From the NCBI RefSeq assembly GCF_008973465.1, contig NZ_WBXN01000004.1, positions 6,426,501 through 6,490,500 of the forward strand: a stretch of 64,000 nucleotides of DNA, read 5' to 3'. Positions 34,262 through 41,436 of this stretch are shown here, one piece after another. Position 1 is the first letter of the stretch; each line of letters opens with the position of its first letter. The notes below the pieces were generated by a model. That model made no database searches. It saw only the letters and a list, made by a program, of their open reading frames with translations, and was not told the origin of the DNA. This stretch comes from Streptomyces sp. SS1-1. GTDB taxonomy: Bacteria > Actinomycetota > Actinomycetes > Streptomycetales > Streptomycetaceae. Position numbers and translations under genes: made by a program.

Positions 34262-34314
34262 GCCGCGTGCCACACTGAGGCGCGGGCCGGTTCGAGCCCG
34301 GCACACCCTGGCAG

Positions 34315-34348
34315 GCCCCACCTCGCTACCCCCCCGTCGAGGTGGGGC
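34315..34348 (+). terminator. Terminator of the translocase operon
   Basis: GCCCCACCTCG (34315-34325) pairs perfectly with CGAGGTGGGGC (34338-34348) around a 12-nt loop, followed by TTCGCC. It lies 54 bp after the last gene of the operon. Confidence 0.7.
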
Positions 34349-34426
34349 TTCGCCGTTCCCGGGGCGGATGTCGGCGGCGAGCGTTACGCTCCCGCCCACC
34401 AATACGCACGCGCCTGGGGGGACATC

Positions 34427-34840
34427 ATGCGCCGCACCATCACCCTGCTCGCCGCCACGCTCCTGCTCGCCGGGGCCGCGGTCGGCTGTTCCGACTCAGA
34501 CGACACTGCTGCGGACTGCGCGACGGCGCTCACGAAGTGGACTGGCGGTGACGCCGACGACAAGCCGACCGTGGGCGAGGCGAAGGAGCGGGTCGACGCG
34601 CTCGACAAGACCCTCGCCGACATGGTCGGCATGGGGTACGAGACCGTCGCCGAGGATGCGCACGACACGCTGGAGCGGAAGACCGAGGAGGGCGGGAAGG
34701 GCCGGCCGGGGGCGTGTGAGTCGCTGTCGGAGGACGACTACACGGTGCTGCTCGTGGCGAAGTCGATGAACGGTCTGGGGTGGACGAATGAGGACGGGGA
34801 GTTCGACAAGCTGAAGATGGCGCAGAGCTTGGGCGACTAG
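34427..34840 (+). CDS. Small secreted lipoprotein (possible lysogenic conversion gene)
   Basis: The 137-aa protein has a classic lipoprotein signal: two Arg, a hydrophobic core and the lipobox AAVGC (Cys21). The mature part is acidic and helical with two further Cys (DCATALTKW, ACESLSEDD) that could form a disulfide. It stands alone between two terminators, so it has its own promoter and could be expressed in the lysogen. Superinfection exclusion or host-surface change is plausible but unproven. Confidence 0.75.
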   Translation: MRRTITLLAATLLLAGAAVGCSDSDDTAADCATALTKWTGGDADDKPTVGEAKERVDALDKTLADMVGMGYETVAEDAHDTLERKTEEGGKGRPGACESLSEDDYTVLLVAKSMNGLGWTNEDGEFDKLKMAQSLGD

Positions 34841-34857
34841 CGCTGTCGTCGTGGTGG

Positions 34858-34888
34858 GGCCCCGCTCCCGGGTTCGGGGGGCGGGGCC
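34858..34888. terminator. Bidirectional terminator hairpin
   Basis: GGCCCCGC (34858-34865) pairs with GCGGGGCC (34881-34888), followed by TTCGT. It lies between the convergent lipoprotein gene and the leftward GIY-YIG gene and can stop both. Confidence 0.7.
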
Positions 34889-34892
34889 TTCG

Positions 34893-35411
34893 TCATGCAG
34901 AGGGCTCCTTCTTCGGCCGGCCGCCTTTGCGTGCGCGGCGTTCGGCGAGTTCCTCCTCCGCGGCGGCGAGTTCGGCTCGCTCGTGTTCGTTGCCGTGCTC
35001 CTTGATGAAGGCGCGGACGTGGTCGACGAGGTCGGCGCTGCGGTCGATGCCTCGGCGGGAGGCGGCTGTTCCGTAGGCGTCCCACATGCGGCGGGGGATG
35101 CGGAACTTGGGCGAGTAGGTGTGGTCCAACTCGCTCATGGGACGGCGCGGCTTCGGAGGCTTCGGCTGGAGCAGCACGTTGTGCACCGGCTTCTCCGTCT
35201 TGATCGCTTCAGCCTCGACCTTCAGCGCCTCGGCCCGCGTCTCGTACCAGACGACCGCCTGCCGGGCGACCTGTGACCACCACGGCTTCTGCTTCGCGTG
35301 GTTGCTCCACCGGGTGCCGAAGCGCTGCGTCACGCCGACGTACAGGAGCGTGTCATCGGCTGCGTAGAAGCGGTAGACCGCTGCTCGTTCCTCGGCGATG
35401 GGCACGGTCAT
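34893..35411 (-). CDS. GIY-YIG nuclease
   Basis: The 172-aa protein begins with a GIY-YIG domain (VYRFYAADDTLLYVGVTQRFGTRW, then RQAVVWYETRAEALKVEAEAIKTEKPVHN, residues about 10-85). Here the motif reads VYRFY...LYVGV, the variant form used by UvrC-like and mobile endonucleases. The C-terminus is basic with a charged helix. ATG 35411 overlaps the stop of the upstream HTH gene by 4 bp, so the nuclease is made with its own regulator. Confidence 0.8.
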   Translation of the reverse strand: MTVPIAEERAAVYRFYAADDTLLYVGVTQRFGTRWSNHAKQKPWWSQVARQAVVWYETRAEALKVEAEAIKTEKPVHNVLLQPKPPKPRRPMSELDHTYSPKFRIPRRMWDAYGTAASRRGIDRSADLVDHVRAFIKEHGNEHERAELAAAEEELAERRARKGGRPKKEPSA

Positions 35412-35626
35412 GAGGGCTTGACCTTCCCGTCTCGGATGCGGGCGACGTACTCGCGGGTGAACCCGGAGGCCTTCACGACCTCGGTGAGCCGGCCGCGCAC
35501 GGGCTCTTCGCCGCGCTTCTCGGGGAAGACCTGGGGGATCAACTCGAAGATGCGGGCCCGATCGCTGGCCATGCGTTCGGTGAGCGCCCGGATCTCTTCG
35601 ATCTTCTGCTCGTCGGTGTCTGCCAT
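35408..35626 (-). CDS. Small HTH regulator coupled to the GIY-YIG nuclease
   Basis: The 72-aa protein has a charged helix and a C-terminal HTH-like end (LTEVVKASGFTREYVARIRDG). The ending resembles the leftward HTH gene at 19273 (SGMTREWVAKI). It faces a split inverted repeat (35633-35700) shared with the divergent rightward gene. Confidence 0.65.
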   Translation of the reverse strand: MADTDEQKIEEIRALTERMASDRARIFELIPQVFPEKRGEEPVRGRLTEVVKASGFTREYVARIRDGKVKPS

Positions 35627-35632
35627 GACCCC

Positions 35633-35700
35633 AGTATGCCATCCCTGTAGGCGAACTCAATGGGCCAACTCCGTTGACATGAGAAGCGGGTAGGCATACT
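35633..35700. promoter_or_regulatory. Split inverted repeat AGTATGCC...GGCATACT
   Basis: AGTATGCC (35633-35640) and its complement GGCATACT (35693-35700) flank the divergent gap. Each half overlaps a likely -10 region: the rightward one (TACTCT, 35697-35702) and a leftward CATACT read on the other strand. One regulator bound to both halves could loop the DNA and shut both genes. Confidence 0.5.
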
Positions 35701-35702
35701 CT
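35674..35702 (+). promoter_or_regulatory. Promoter TTGACA-N17-TACTCT
   Basis: A perfect -35 (35674-35679) and a good -10 (35697-35702) at 17-bp spacing drive the gene at 35733. The -10 overlaps the half-site GGCATACT. Confidence 0.65.
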
Positions 35703-35732
35703 GTAGTCATAACCGCGAACGAGGGAGCCACC

Positions 35733-36065
35733 ATGAACGCCGCAGCCACCACCCACACCAACTGCCTCCGCTGCGGCCGCACCCTCCGCAACCCCACCCC
35801 CGACGGCTACGGCCCCAAGTGCCGCACCAAGGTCCGCAAGGCCGCCGTCGACCTCGCCGACTACAAGGCCCACCAGGTCACCTCCGCCCGCGAACTCATC
35901 GAAGACGGCGCGATCATCCCCCTCCGCTCCGTCGTCTTCATCGCCGTCTCCACCGACGGCACCGAGACCTACCGCACCGCCCCCACCGCCTGCACCTGCA
36001 AGGCCGGCCTGAAGGGCTCCCGCTGCTACCACCAGCTCGCCGCGCGCATGTTGCTCGCGGCCTGA
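35733..36065 (+). CDS. DUF6011/SWIM zinc-finger protein
   Basis: The 110-aa protein has an N-terminal CLRCGRTL...GYGPKC zinc motif of the DUF6011 kind and a C-terminal SWIM finger (CTCKAGLKGSRCYHQLAARML). Both modules likely bind zinc and DNA or protein. It has its own promoter, and RBS GAGGGAG precedes the ATG. The family is widespread in Streptomyces and its phages. Confidence 0.75.
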   Translation: MNAAATTHTNCLRCGRTLRNPTPDGYGPKCRTKVRKAAVDLADYKAHQVTSARELIEDGAIIPLRSVVFIAVSTDGTETYRTAPTACTCKAGLKGSRCYHQLAARMLLAA

Positions 36066-36076
36066 GAGGAGAACCC

Positions 36077-36280
36077 ATGCAGATCATCAAGGTCACAGAC
36101 GAAGGGACAGCCACCGTCGAGCTGTCCCTCGCCGAGATCCGCGAGGTCGTCGCCGACCTCGACGCCGCCGACTGGGGCGCACTCAGCCTTTCGACCCGCG
36201 CGCTGTACCACTACCTCGACATGGTCCGGCCGCCCACCGCCGCGGGCCGCGCCGGGATCTTCCCCGGCGGCGGCTTCTGA
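36077..36280 (+). CDS. Small acidic protein
   Basis: A 67-aa protein with a strand-helix start (MQIIKVTDEGTATVELSLAEIREVV) and a proline/glycine-rich tail. AGGAG lies upstream. It is the last gene before a terminator and the late region. Confidence 0.55.
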   Translation: MQIIKVTDEGTATVELSLAEIREVVADLDAADWGALSLSTRALYHYLDMVRPPTAAGRAGIFPGGGF

Positions 36281-36295
36281 CCCGAGCATGGCCGA

Positions 36296-36331
36296 GGCCC
36301 CCTGATCCGAACGCCCACGGACCAGGGGGCC
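36296..36331 (+). terminator. Terminator before the late genes
   Basis: GGCCCCCTG (36296-36304) pairs with CAGGGGGCC (36323-36331); inner bases extend the stem with one G-T pair. It separates the accessory region from the small-terminase promoter. Confidence 0.7.
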
Positions 36332-36342
36332 AACCCCTGCGC

Positions 36343-36375
36343 CCGGAACCTCCCCACCCCCACACACGCCACAAT
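36343..36375 (+). promoter_or_regulatory. Late promoter motif, copy 1 (small terminase)
   Basis: CCGGAACCTCC, 15 bp, then cCACAAT as -10-like box. ATG 36382 follows after 6 nt, so the message is probably leaderless. There is no purine-rich ribosome site before this ATG. Confidence 0.55.
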
Positions 36376-36381
36376 CCACCC

Positions 36382-36948
36382 ATGCCCTACCCCGCCCGCT
36401 GCCCAGCCCGAAACCGCAACGGCCGAGGATGCTCCGCCCCCGCCGGACAACTCACCGGCCACCCCGGATACGGCACCTGCGCCTGGCACAAAGGCGTCCA
36501 CCCGCACGTCGAGGAGGCATGGGCCATGGCCCAAGACATCGCCCGCGAACAGAACATCACCCCCCACGAAGCCCTCCTCGGACTCGTCCGCACCGCCACC
36601 GCCCGCGCCGCCTACGTCGAAACCGTCATCAGCGAACGCCTACGCGCCCACGTCGAATCCGGCGGCGACCCCCTCACCCCGCCACGCGAACTCATGACGT
36701 GGCTCAAGCAGTCCCGCGAGGAACGCCGGCTCGCCGCCGCCACCGCGAAGCAGGCCGTCGACGCCGGCGTCATGGTCGCCCTCGAACGCCGCCTCGACCT
36801 GGAGGGCGAGCTCGTGGCGTCCGCGCTGGCCGCCGCCCTGGACGCTCTGGACCTCGGGGCGGAGCAGCGGATGCGGGCGCTGGGCGCGGCGCAGCAGCAT
36901 CTCCTCGGCGCGGGCGCCCTGCCCGGCAGCAACGACCAGCCGGAATGA
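36382..36948 (+). CDS. terS: Terminase small subunit
   Basis: The 188-aa protein starts with a Cys/His zinc-like part (ARCPARNRNGRGCSAP...CAWHKG). The helical body (about 45-180), with a coiled-coil stretch, is typical of actinophage small terminases, which recognise the packaging site and hand DNA to the large subunit. It opens the late region and lacks a ribosome site. In most phages the large subunit follows directly; here six cassette genes come first. Confidence 0.75.
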   Translation: MPYPARCPARNRNGRGCSAPAGQLTGHPGYGTCAWHKGVHPHVEEAWAMAQDIAREQNITPHEALLGLVRTATARAAYVETVISERLRAHVESGGDPLTPPRELMTWLKQSREERRLAAATAKQAVDAGVMVALERRLDLEGELVASALAAALDALDLGAEQRMRALGAAQQHLLGAGALPGSNDQPE

Positions 36949-36972
36949 TCTTCGCGGTGGGGTCTCTACCGT
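36940..36972 (+). promoter_or_regulatory. Late promoter motif, copy 2 (sugar cassette)
   Basis: CCGGAATGATC (overlapping the terS stop), 15 bp, then cTACCGT. ATG 36980 follows 7 nt after the box, again suggesting a leaderless transcript for the first cassette gene. Confidence 0.65.
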
Positions 36973-36979
36973 CCCCGCC

Positions 36980-38002
36980 ATGAGACTCCTGCTCACCGGC
37001 GCCTCGGGTTTCGTCGGCTCCGCCGTCCTCGCCCACGTACTCGACCACACCAGCTGGCACGTGACATGCCCTGTCTCCTACCGGCACCACGGTGACGGCG
37101 CCCGCATCAACGCCGTCCTCGACACCCGACCCGAGCACCGGCACCGCGTGGATGTCATCGCCCACGACCTGGCCCTGCCGATCACCCCGCTTTTCGCCGA
37201 GCAGATCGGCGCGATCGACTACGTGTGGAACATCGCCTCCGAATCCCACGTCGACCGCTCCCTGACCGAGCCGGTGCCGTTCGTGCGGAACAACGTCGAG
37301 CTCATCCTGAACATGCTGGAGTACGCGCGCGCAGCGAAGCCCCGCCTGTTCCTGCAGATGTCCACCGACGAAGTGTTCGGCCCGGCCGGCGACGGCTACC
37401 GGCACCACGAGTGGGACAGCATCCGACCCTCGAATCCCTACGCCGCGTCGAAGGCGGCGCAGGAGGCGATCGCCTACTCCTACTGGCGTGGCCTCGGTGT
37501 GCCGCTGATCGTGACGAACACGATGAACCTGCTGGCGCCCGCGCCGCAGGCCGCGGAGAAGTTCATCCCGAAGGTCGCCCGCGCCGTCTTCCGCGGGGAG
37601 AAGCTGACCGTGCACGCCAGCCCGGACGGGGTGTCCGGGTCGCGCTGCTGGGTCGACGTCCGGGACTTCGCCGCCGCCTGGCTGTGGCTCACGCAGCGCT
37701 TCGACGGCGACGACCGTGCCACCTACTACCCGACCACCCCGGACGGCCCACTGCGCTACAACATCGTCGGTGAGGAAGCCTCCAACCTCGATGTGGCCCT
37801 GCGCATGGCGGAGATCGCGGGCCGCCCCCTGGACTACGAGCTGGTCGACTACCACTCTCAGCGCCCCGGCCACGATCACCGGTACGCGCTGGACGGGAGC
37901 AAGCTCGCTTCGCTGGGCTGGCCCGGGCCGCGCCCGCTCGGGCAGACCCTGGCGGACATCGTGGCGTGGTACGCCGCGCACCCGCAGTGGCTGAACGCGT
38001 GA
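36980..38002 (+). CDS. dTDP-glucose 4,6-dehydratase-like NAD(P) enzyme
   Basis: The 340-aa extended short-chain dehydrogenase has the NAD-binding TGASGFVG (residues 6-13), STDEVFG (128-134), the catalytic Y154-xxx-K158 and the late RPGHDHRYALD motif typical of nucleotide-sugar 4,6-dehydratases. It would make a keto-deoxy sugar nucleotide for the glycosyltransferases that follow. The next gene starts inside its stop (GTGA). Confidence 0.88.
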   Translation: MRLLLTGASGFVGSAVLAHVLDHTSWHVTCPVSYRHHGDGARINAVLDTRPEHRHRVDVIAHDLALPITPLFAEQIGAIDYVWNIASESHVDRSLTEPVPFVRNNVELILNMLEYARAAKPRLFLQMSTDEVFGPAGDGYRHHEWDSIRPSNPYAASKAAQEAIAYSYWRGLGVPLIVTNTMNLLAPAPQAAEKFIPKVARAVFRGEKLTVHASPDGVSGSRCWVDVRDFAAAWLWLTQRFDGDDRATYYPTTPDGPLRYNIVGEEASNLDVALRMAEIAGRPLDYELVDYHSQRPGHDHRYALDGSKLASLGWPGPRPLGQTLADIVAWYAAHPQWLNA

Positions 38003-38679
38003 GCGCCGGCGTGTTCCGGGCCGCGGTCATCCCGACCCGGGACCGGCACGACCTGCTCGCCGACTGCATCAACTCCATCGTCGACCAGGTCGACTACGTG
38101 TTCGTCATCGACAACGGCTCCGAACCGCCCATCGACCCGGGCCCCTGGCATGGCAAGGTCGGCGCCGCCGTAGTGCCGATCGACCCGCCGAACATCAGCC
38201 AGCTGTGGAACATCGGGCTCGCACTCGCAGACGCTGCCGCCCGTCGCGCTGGCTCGGAGCAGTGGGACATCGCTGTCCTCAATTCCGACGTCGTCGTCCC
38301 GCCCGGCTGGGTGCACACGCTGTCGACGGCGATGCGCGCCACCACAGCGGTGCTCGCCTACCCGGACCAGCACGGCGGCACCGAGCAGCTGCTGCACACG
38401 AAGGCGGAGCCGGTCGACCTGCGGCAGCGGATCACCGGGTTCGCGTACATGCTGCGCGGCGAAGCAGGGCTGCGCCTCGATGAGTCGATGGCCTGGTGGT
38501 ACAGCGACGACGACCTCGACTGGCGCGCGCGAGAGCAGGGCGGGGCGCTCCTGGTGCCCGGGCTCACCGTGGACCACCGCTGCCCCAACGGGTCGATGTA
38601 CGAGCGCCCCGAACTCGGCGAGCAGGCAGGCCGCGACCGGGCCACCTTCCAGCAGAAGTGGGGCCGCACCCCATGGTGA
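37999..38679 (+). CDS. Glycosyltransferase-like protein (GT-A fold)
   Basis: The 226-aa protein shows AAVIPTRDRHDLLADCINSIV at the start, VLNSDVVVPPGW (a DxD-like metal site near residue 95) and WWYSDDDLDWRAREQGG, all features of family-2-like GT-A glycosyltransferases. It lies between two sugar-nucleotide enzymes. Donor and acceptor are unknown. Confidence 0.8.
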   Translation: MSAGVFRAAVIPTRDRHDLLADCINSIVDQVDYVFVIDNGSEPPIDPGPWHGKVGAAVVPIDPPNISQLWNIGLALADAAARRAGSEQWDIAVLNSDVVVPPGWVHTLSTAMRATTAVLAYPDQHGGTEQLLHTKAEPVDLRQRITGFAYMLRGEAGLRLDESMAWWYSDDDLDWRAREQGGALLVPGLTVDHRCPNGSMYERPELGEQAGRDRATFQQKWGRTPW

Positions 38680-38693
38680 ACAGGAGCAGGAGC

Positions 38694-39509
38694 ATGCGCA
38701 TTGCAGTGACCGGAGGCTCCGGCTTCCTCGGGCAGGCCGCCATCCGCGCGGCTGAGGCCGCCGGCCATGAGGCGTGGTCGTTCGACCGCGCGCACGGCAA
38801 CGACGTCCTCGGTGACCTCGCAGCACTGAAGGGCGCGGACACGATCGTCCATCTCGCCGGGATGCTCGGCACGTCGGAGCTGTTCGACGCGCCCGAAGCG
38901 GCCGTCCACGCCAACGTGATCGGCACCCTGCGGGTGCTGCGCTGGTGCCAGGACCACGACGCCGCCTACGTCGGCATCACCATGCCGCCCGTCTTCCCCA
39001 GCGTGTACACCGCCACGAAGATCGCAGCCGACCGCCTGGCGACCGCCTGGCACACCGCCTACGACCTGCCCGTCTCCCACGTCCGCGCCTACAACGCCTA
39101 CGGGCCCGGCCAGAAGTGGGGGCCCGGGCACCCGCAGAAGATCCTGCCCACGTTCGCGCGCGCCGCGTGGGAGGGCCGCCCGCTGCCGGTGTGGGGCGAC
39201 GGCGAACAGACCATGGACCTCGTCCACGCCGACGACGTCGGCCGGATGCTCGTCGACGCCGCAGCCCACGGGGACGACGTCACCTTCGACGCGGGCACCG
39301 GTGTCGCGGTCACCGTGAACGAACTCGCCGCCGCCGTCCTGGACATGACCGGGTCCACAGCGGGGGTGGAGCATCTGCCGATGCGGAAGGGTGAGACACC
39401 CACCCGGATCGTCGCGAGCGGTGAGGGCTGGGACCGGCTGGACTGGAAGCCCGAGCATTCGTGGCAGCGGATCGCCAAGGTGGTCGACTGGTATCGGAAC
39501 CCGTCGTGA
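38694..39509 (+). CDS. NAD-dependent sugar-nucleotide epimerase/dehydratase
   Basis: The 271-aa protein has TGGSGFLG (residues 6-13), Y105-xxx-K109 in SVYTATK, and the AYNAYGPGQK and LVHADDVGRM segments usual for GalE/RmlB-type enzymes. ATG 38694 has AGGAG 7 nt upstream; earlier in-frame starts lie inside the previous gene. It is the second sugar-nucleotide enzyme of the cassette. Confidence 0.87.
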   Translation: MRIAVTGGSGFLGQAAIRAAEAAGHEAWSFDRAHGNDVLGDLAALKGADTIVHLAGMLGTSELFDAPEAAVHANVIGTLRVLRWCQDHDAAYVGITMPPVFPSVYTATKIAADRLATAWHTAYDLPVSHVRAYNAYGPGQKWGPGHPQKILPTFARAAWEGRPLPVWGDGEQTMDLVHADDVGRMLVDAAAHGDDVTFDAGTGVAVTVNELAAAVLDMTGSTAGVEHLPMRKGETPTRIVASGEGWDRLDWKPEHSWQRIAKVVDWYRNPS

Positions 39510-40174
39510 GCCAGGTCGCGATCGTGACGGCGATCTACGACGACTACGACGTGCTGAAGCCGGTGCTGCCGCAGGCTGGGGTGGACGTCGAGTGGATCGT
39601 GGTGACGGACACGGTGCCGGATGCCGTGGCGGCGGCTGGCTGGACGGTCGTGCACGAGCCGCGGCCGGGCGTGCACCCGAACCGTGCGGCGAAGGCACCG
39701 AAGTACCGGCCGTGGGAGTACACGGACGCGGAGGTGTCCCTGTGGGTGGACGCTAGCTTCCGCGTCGTCTCAGCCCAGTTCGCGATCGAAGCGACGGCCC
39801 GGCTGACGGACGAGGAACCCATCGGCCAGTTCGTGCACCCGTGGCGGGACTGCCTGTTCGCGGAGGCGGCCGAGTCTGCGGCGCTGCCGAAGTATGAGGG
39901 TGAGCCGTCGCTGGAGCAGGCCGCCGCCTATCGGGCGGCCGGGCACCCGGAGCACTGGGGGCTGTGGGCGACCGGGGTGATGGCCCGCCGTCACACGGCG
40001 GCGGTGCGGGAGTTGGGGGAGCGCTGGTCGGAGGAGACCGACCGGTGGTCGTTCCAGGACCAGATCTCGCAGCCGTTCGTGCTGCGCGAGGTCGGGCTGC
40101 GCCCGTGGGCGCTGCCCGGCAGTCACCTGGCCACACGGTGGCTGGCTTATGAAGGGAGCGCGAGGCACGGATGA
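39506..40174 (+). CDS. DUF616/TOD1-like glycosyltransferase
   Basis: The 222-aa protein has VAIVTAIYDDYDVLKPV at the start, AAKAPKYRPWEY and SLWVDASFRV, the pattern of TOD1/MUCI70-type (DUF616) glycosyltransferases. GTG start inside the epimerase stop. It is likely to transfer a sugar; the acceptor is unknown. Confidence 0.75.
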   Translation: MSQVAIVTAIYDDYDVLKPVLPQAGVDVEWIVVTDTVPDAVAAAGWTVVHEPRPGVHPNRAAKAPKYRPWEYTDAEVSLWVDASFRVVSAQFAIEATARLTDEEPIGQFVHPWRDCLFAEAAESAALPKYEGEPSLEQAAAYRAAGHPEHWGLWATGVMARRHTAAVRELGERWSEETDRWSFQDQISQPFVLREVGLRPWALPGSHLATRWLAYEGSARHG

Positions 40175-40611
40175 CGAGCATCGAGATCGGCGGCGGCCAC
40201 CTCGTCCAAGCCGGATGGACAAACCTCGACCCCACCCACGGGCAAGGCGACTGGCAACGCCCCGCACAGCAAGTCCCCTGGCCCACCGGCGACAACACCG
40301 TGGACGCGATCCGCGCATCCCACGTGATGGAGCACATCCCCGCCGGCGCGGATCGGATCGCTGTGATGAACGAGGCGCACCGCGTCCTGCGCTCGGGTGG
40401 GGTGTTCGAGATTCGGGTGCCGAACTGCCTGTCGGGGACGTGGCATGCGTTCGCGGACCCGACGCACGTGAGCTTCTGGTGCATCCCGTCGTTCCACTAC
40501 TTCGATGGGTCGTTCGCGGCGAACGCGGACTACGGCATCAAGTTCTGGTCGACGTTGGAGCTGCTGATCCAGGGCGACAACGAGATCCTGTGGAGGGGGA
40601 CACCGCGATGA
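40171..40611 (+). CDS. SAM-dependent methyltransferase-like protein
   Basis: The 146-aa protein has a shortened class I methyltransferase pattern: IEIGGGHLVQAGWTNLD (start of the SAM site), DAIRASHVMEHIP, and HRVLRSGGVFEIRVPN. It resembles the methyltransferases of sugar-biosynthesis clusters, which often methylate deoxysugars. It overlaps the previous gene by 4 bp. Confidence 0.78.
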   Translation: MTSIEIGGGHLVQAGWTNLDPTHGQGDWQRPAQQVPWPTGDNTVDAIRASHVMEHIPAGADRIAVMNEAHRVLRSGGVFEIRVPNCLSGTWHAFADPTHVSFWCIPSFHYFDGSFAANADYGIKFWSTLELLIQGDNEILWRGTPR

Positions 40612-40790
40612 AGCCCGACGGCGCCAGCGCTCAGGTTCAGTGCCCGGCATGCAAGGAACTGGTCACTGTGTCCGTCAGCCTCCGGACAACCGGCCGCACG
40701 ACGGCAAAGGTCGGCTTCGACCTGTCGGCAGTCCGCGCGCATGTCGACGAACATGCGGGGCGGGAGGAGCCACAGCGTGGCCACCCCTAG
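40608..40790 (+). CDS. 60-aa zinc-motif protein
   Basis: The peptide has VQCPACKELVTV near the start and HVDEH near the end, a probable single zinc site. It overlaps the upstream methyltransferase and ends 14 bp inside the next gene. Function unknown. Confidence 0.5.
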   Translation: MKPDGASAQVQCPACKELVTVSVSLRTTGRTTAKVGFDLSAVRAHVDEHAGREEPQRGHP

Positions 40791-41361
40791 CGTCACCGTC
40801 GTCACGCCGTTCCACGAGGCGCGGCGCGCGAACGGCATGCTCGACCGTGCCGCCGCCTCAGTCCGCGCGCAGAGCGTGCCCGTCGAGCACATCCTCGCCG
40901 AGGACATCCACCGCAAGGGCGCGGCCATCACCCGCGCCCACGGCCTCCACCTCGTCGACACGGAATGGACCGCATTCCTCGACAGCGACGACGAACTCGA
41001 CCCCGACCACATCGAGCACCTCCTCGCCTGCGCACAGGACACCGGCGCCGACTACGTCTACCCGTGGTTCCGCGTCGTCGGCGGCACCGACCCGTTCCCC
41101 ATGTTCTTCGGCCGCCCCTTCGACCCGGCCTGCCCGAACAGCACGACGATCACGATCCTGGTGCGGACCGAACTCGCCAAACAGGTCGGCTTCGCCCGCG
41201 ACCCCAACGTGGCCGTGTCCGGCGAGGACTACGCCTTCACCCTCGGCTGCATCGCCGCCGGAGCGAAGATCGTGCACCTGCCGCGGATCAGTTGGACGTG
41301 GCACCACCATGGAAGAAATTCCGCCGGTCTACCCAATCGCGGTGACGCCCTGCGCAGGTAG
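40777..41361 (+). CDS. Family 2 glycosyltransferase
   Basis: The 194-aa protein has SVTVVTPFHEARRANGMLDRAAASVRAQ and the metal-binding AFLDSDDELDPDHI (D69, D71), then SGEDYAFTLGCIAAGAKI, a complete GT2 core. GTG 40777 has GGGAGGAG 7 nt upstream and is preferred to ATG 40741. It ends the cassette, 36 bp before the large-terminase promoter. Confidence 0.87.
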   Translation: MATPSVTVVTPFHEARRANGMLDRAAASVRAQSVPVEHILAEDIHRKGAAITRAHGLHLVDTEWTAFLDSDDELDPDHIEHLLACAQDTGADYVYPWFRVVGGTDPFPMFFGRPFDPACPNSTTITILVRTELAKQVGFARDPNVAVSGEDYAFTLGCIAAGAKIVHLPRISWTWHHHGRNSAGLPNRGDALRR

Positions 41362-41397
41362 GTCAGCGAACGTCAGTGGTCACAGCTGTACCAACCT

Positions 41398-41430
41398 CCG
41401 GAATCCACGGGCCGCTGAACGCCTGACAAT
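41398..41430 (+). promoter_or_regulatory. Late promoter motif, copy 3 (large terminase)
   Basis: CCGGAATCCAC, 15 bp, then tGACAAT. ATG 41437 follows after 6 nt with no ribosome site, suggesting another leaderless start. Confidence 0.5.
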
Positions 41431-41436
41431 CCGACC

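Noticed and set aside
34286..34309. tRNA-like T-arm (GCCGG-TTCGAGC-CCGGC) followed by a 7-base acceptor-like strand
   Set aside because: No matching 5' acceptor strand or D/anticodon arms upstream; the preceding bases code for the membrane protein ending at 34261.
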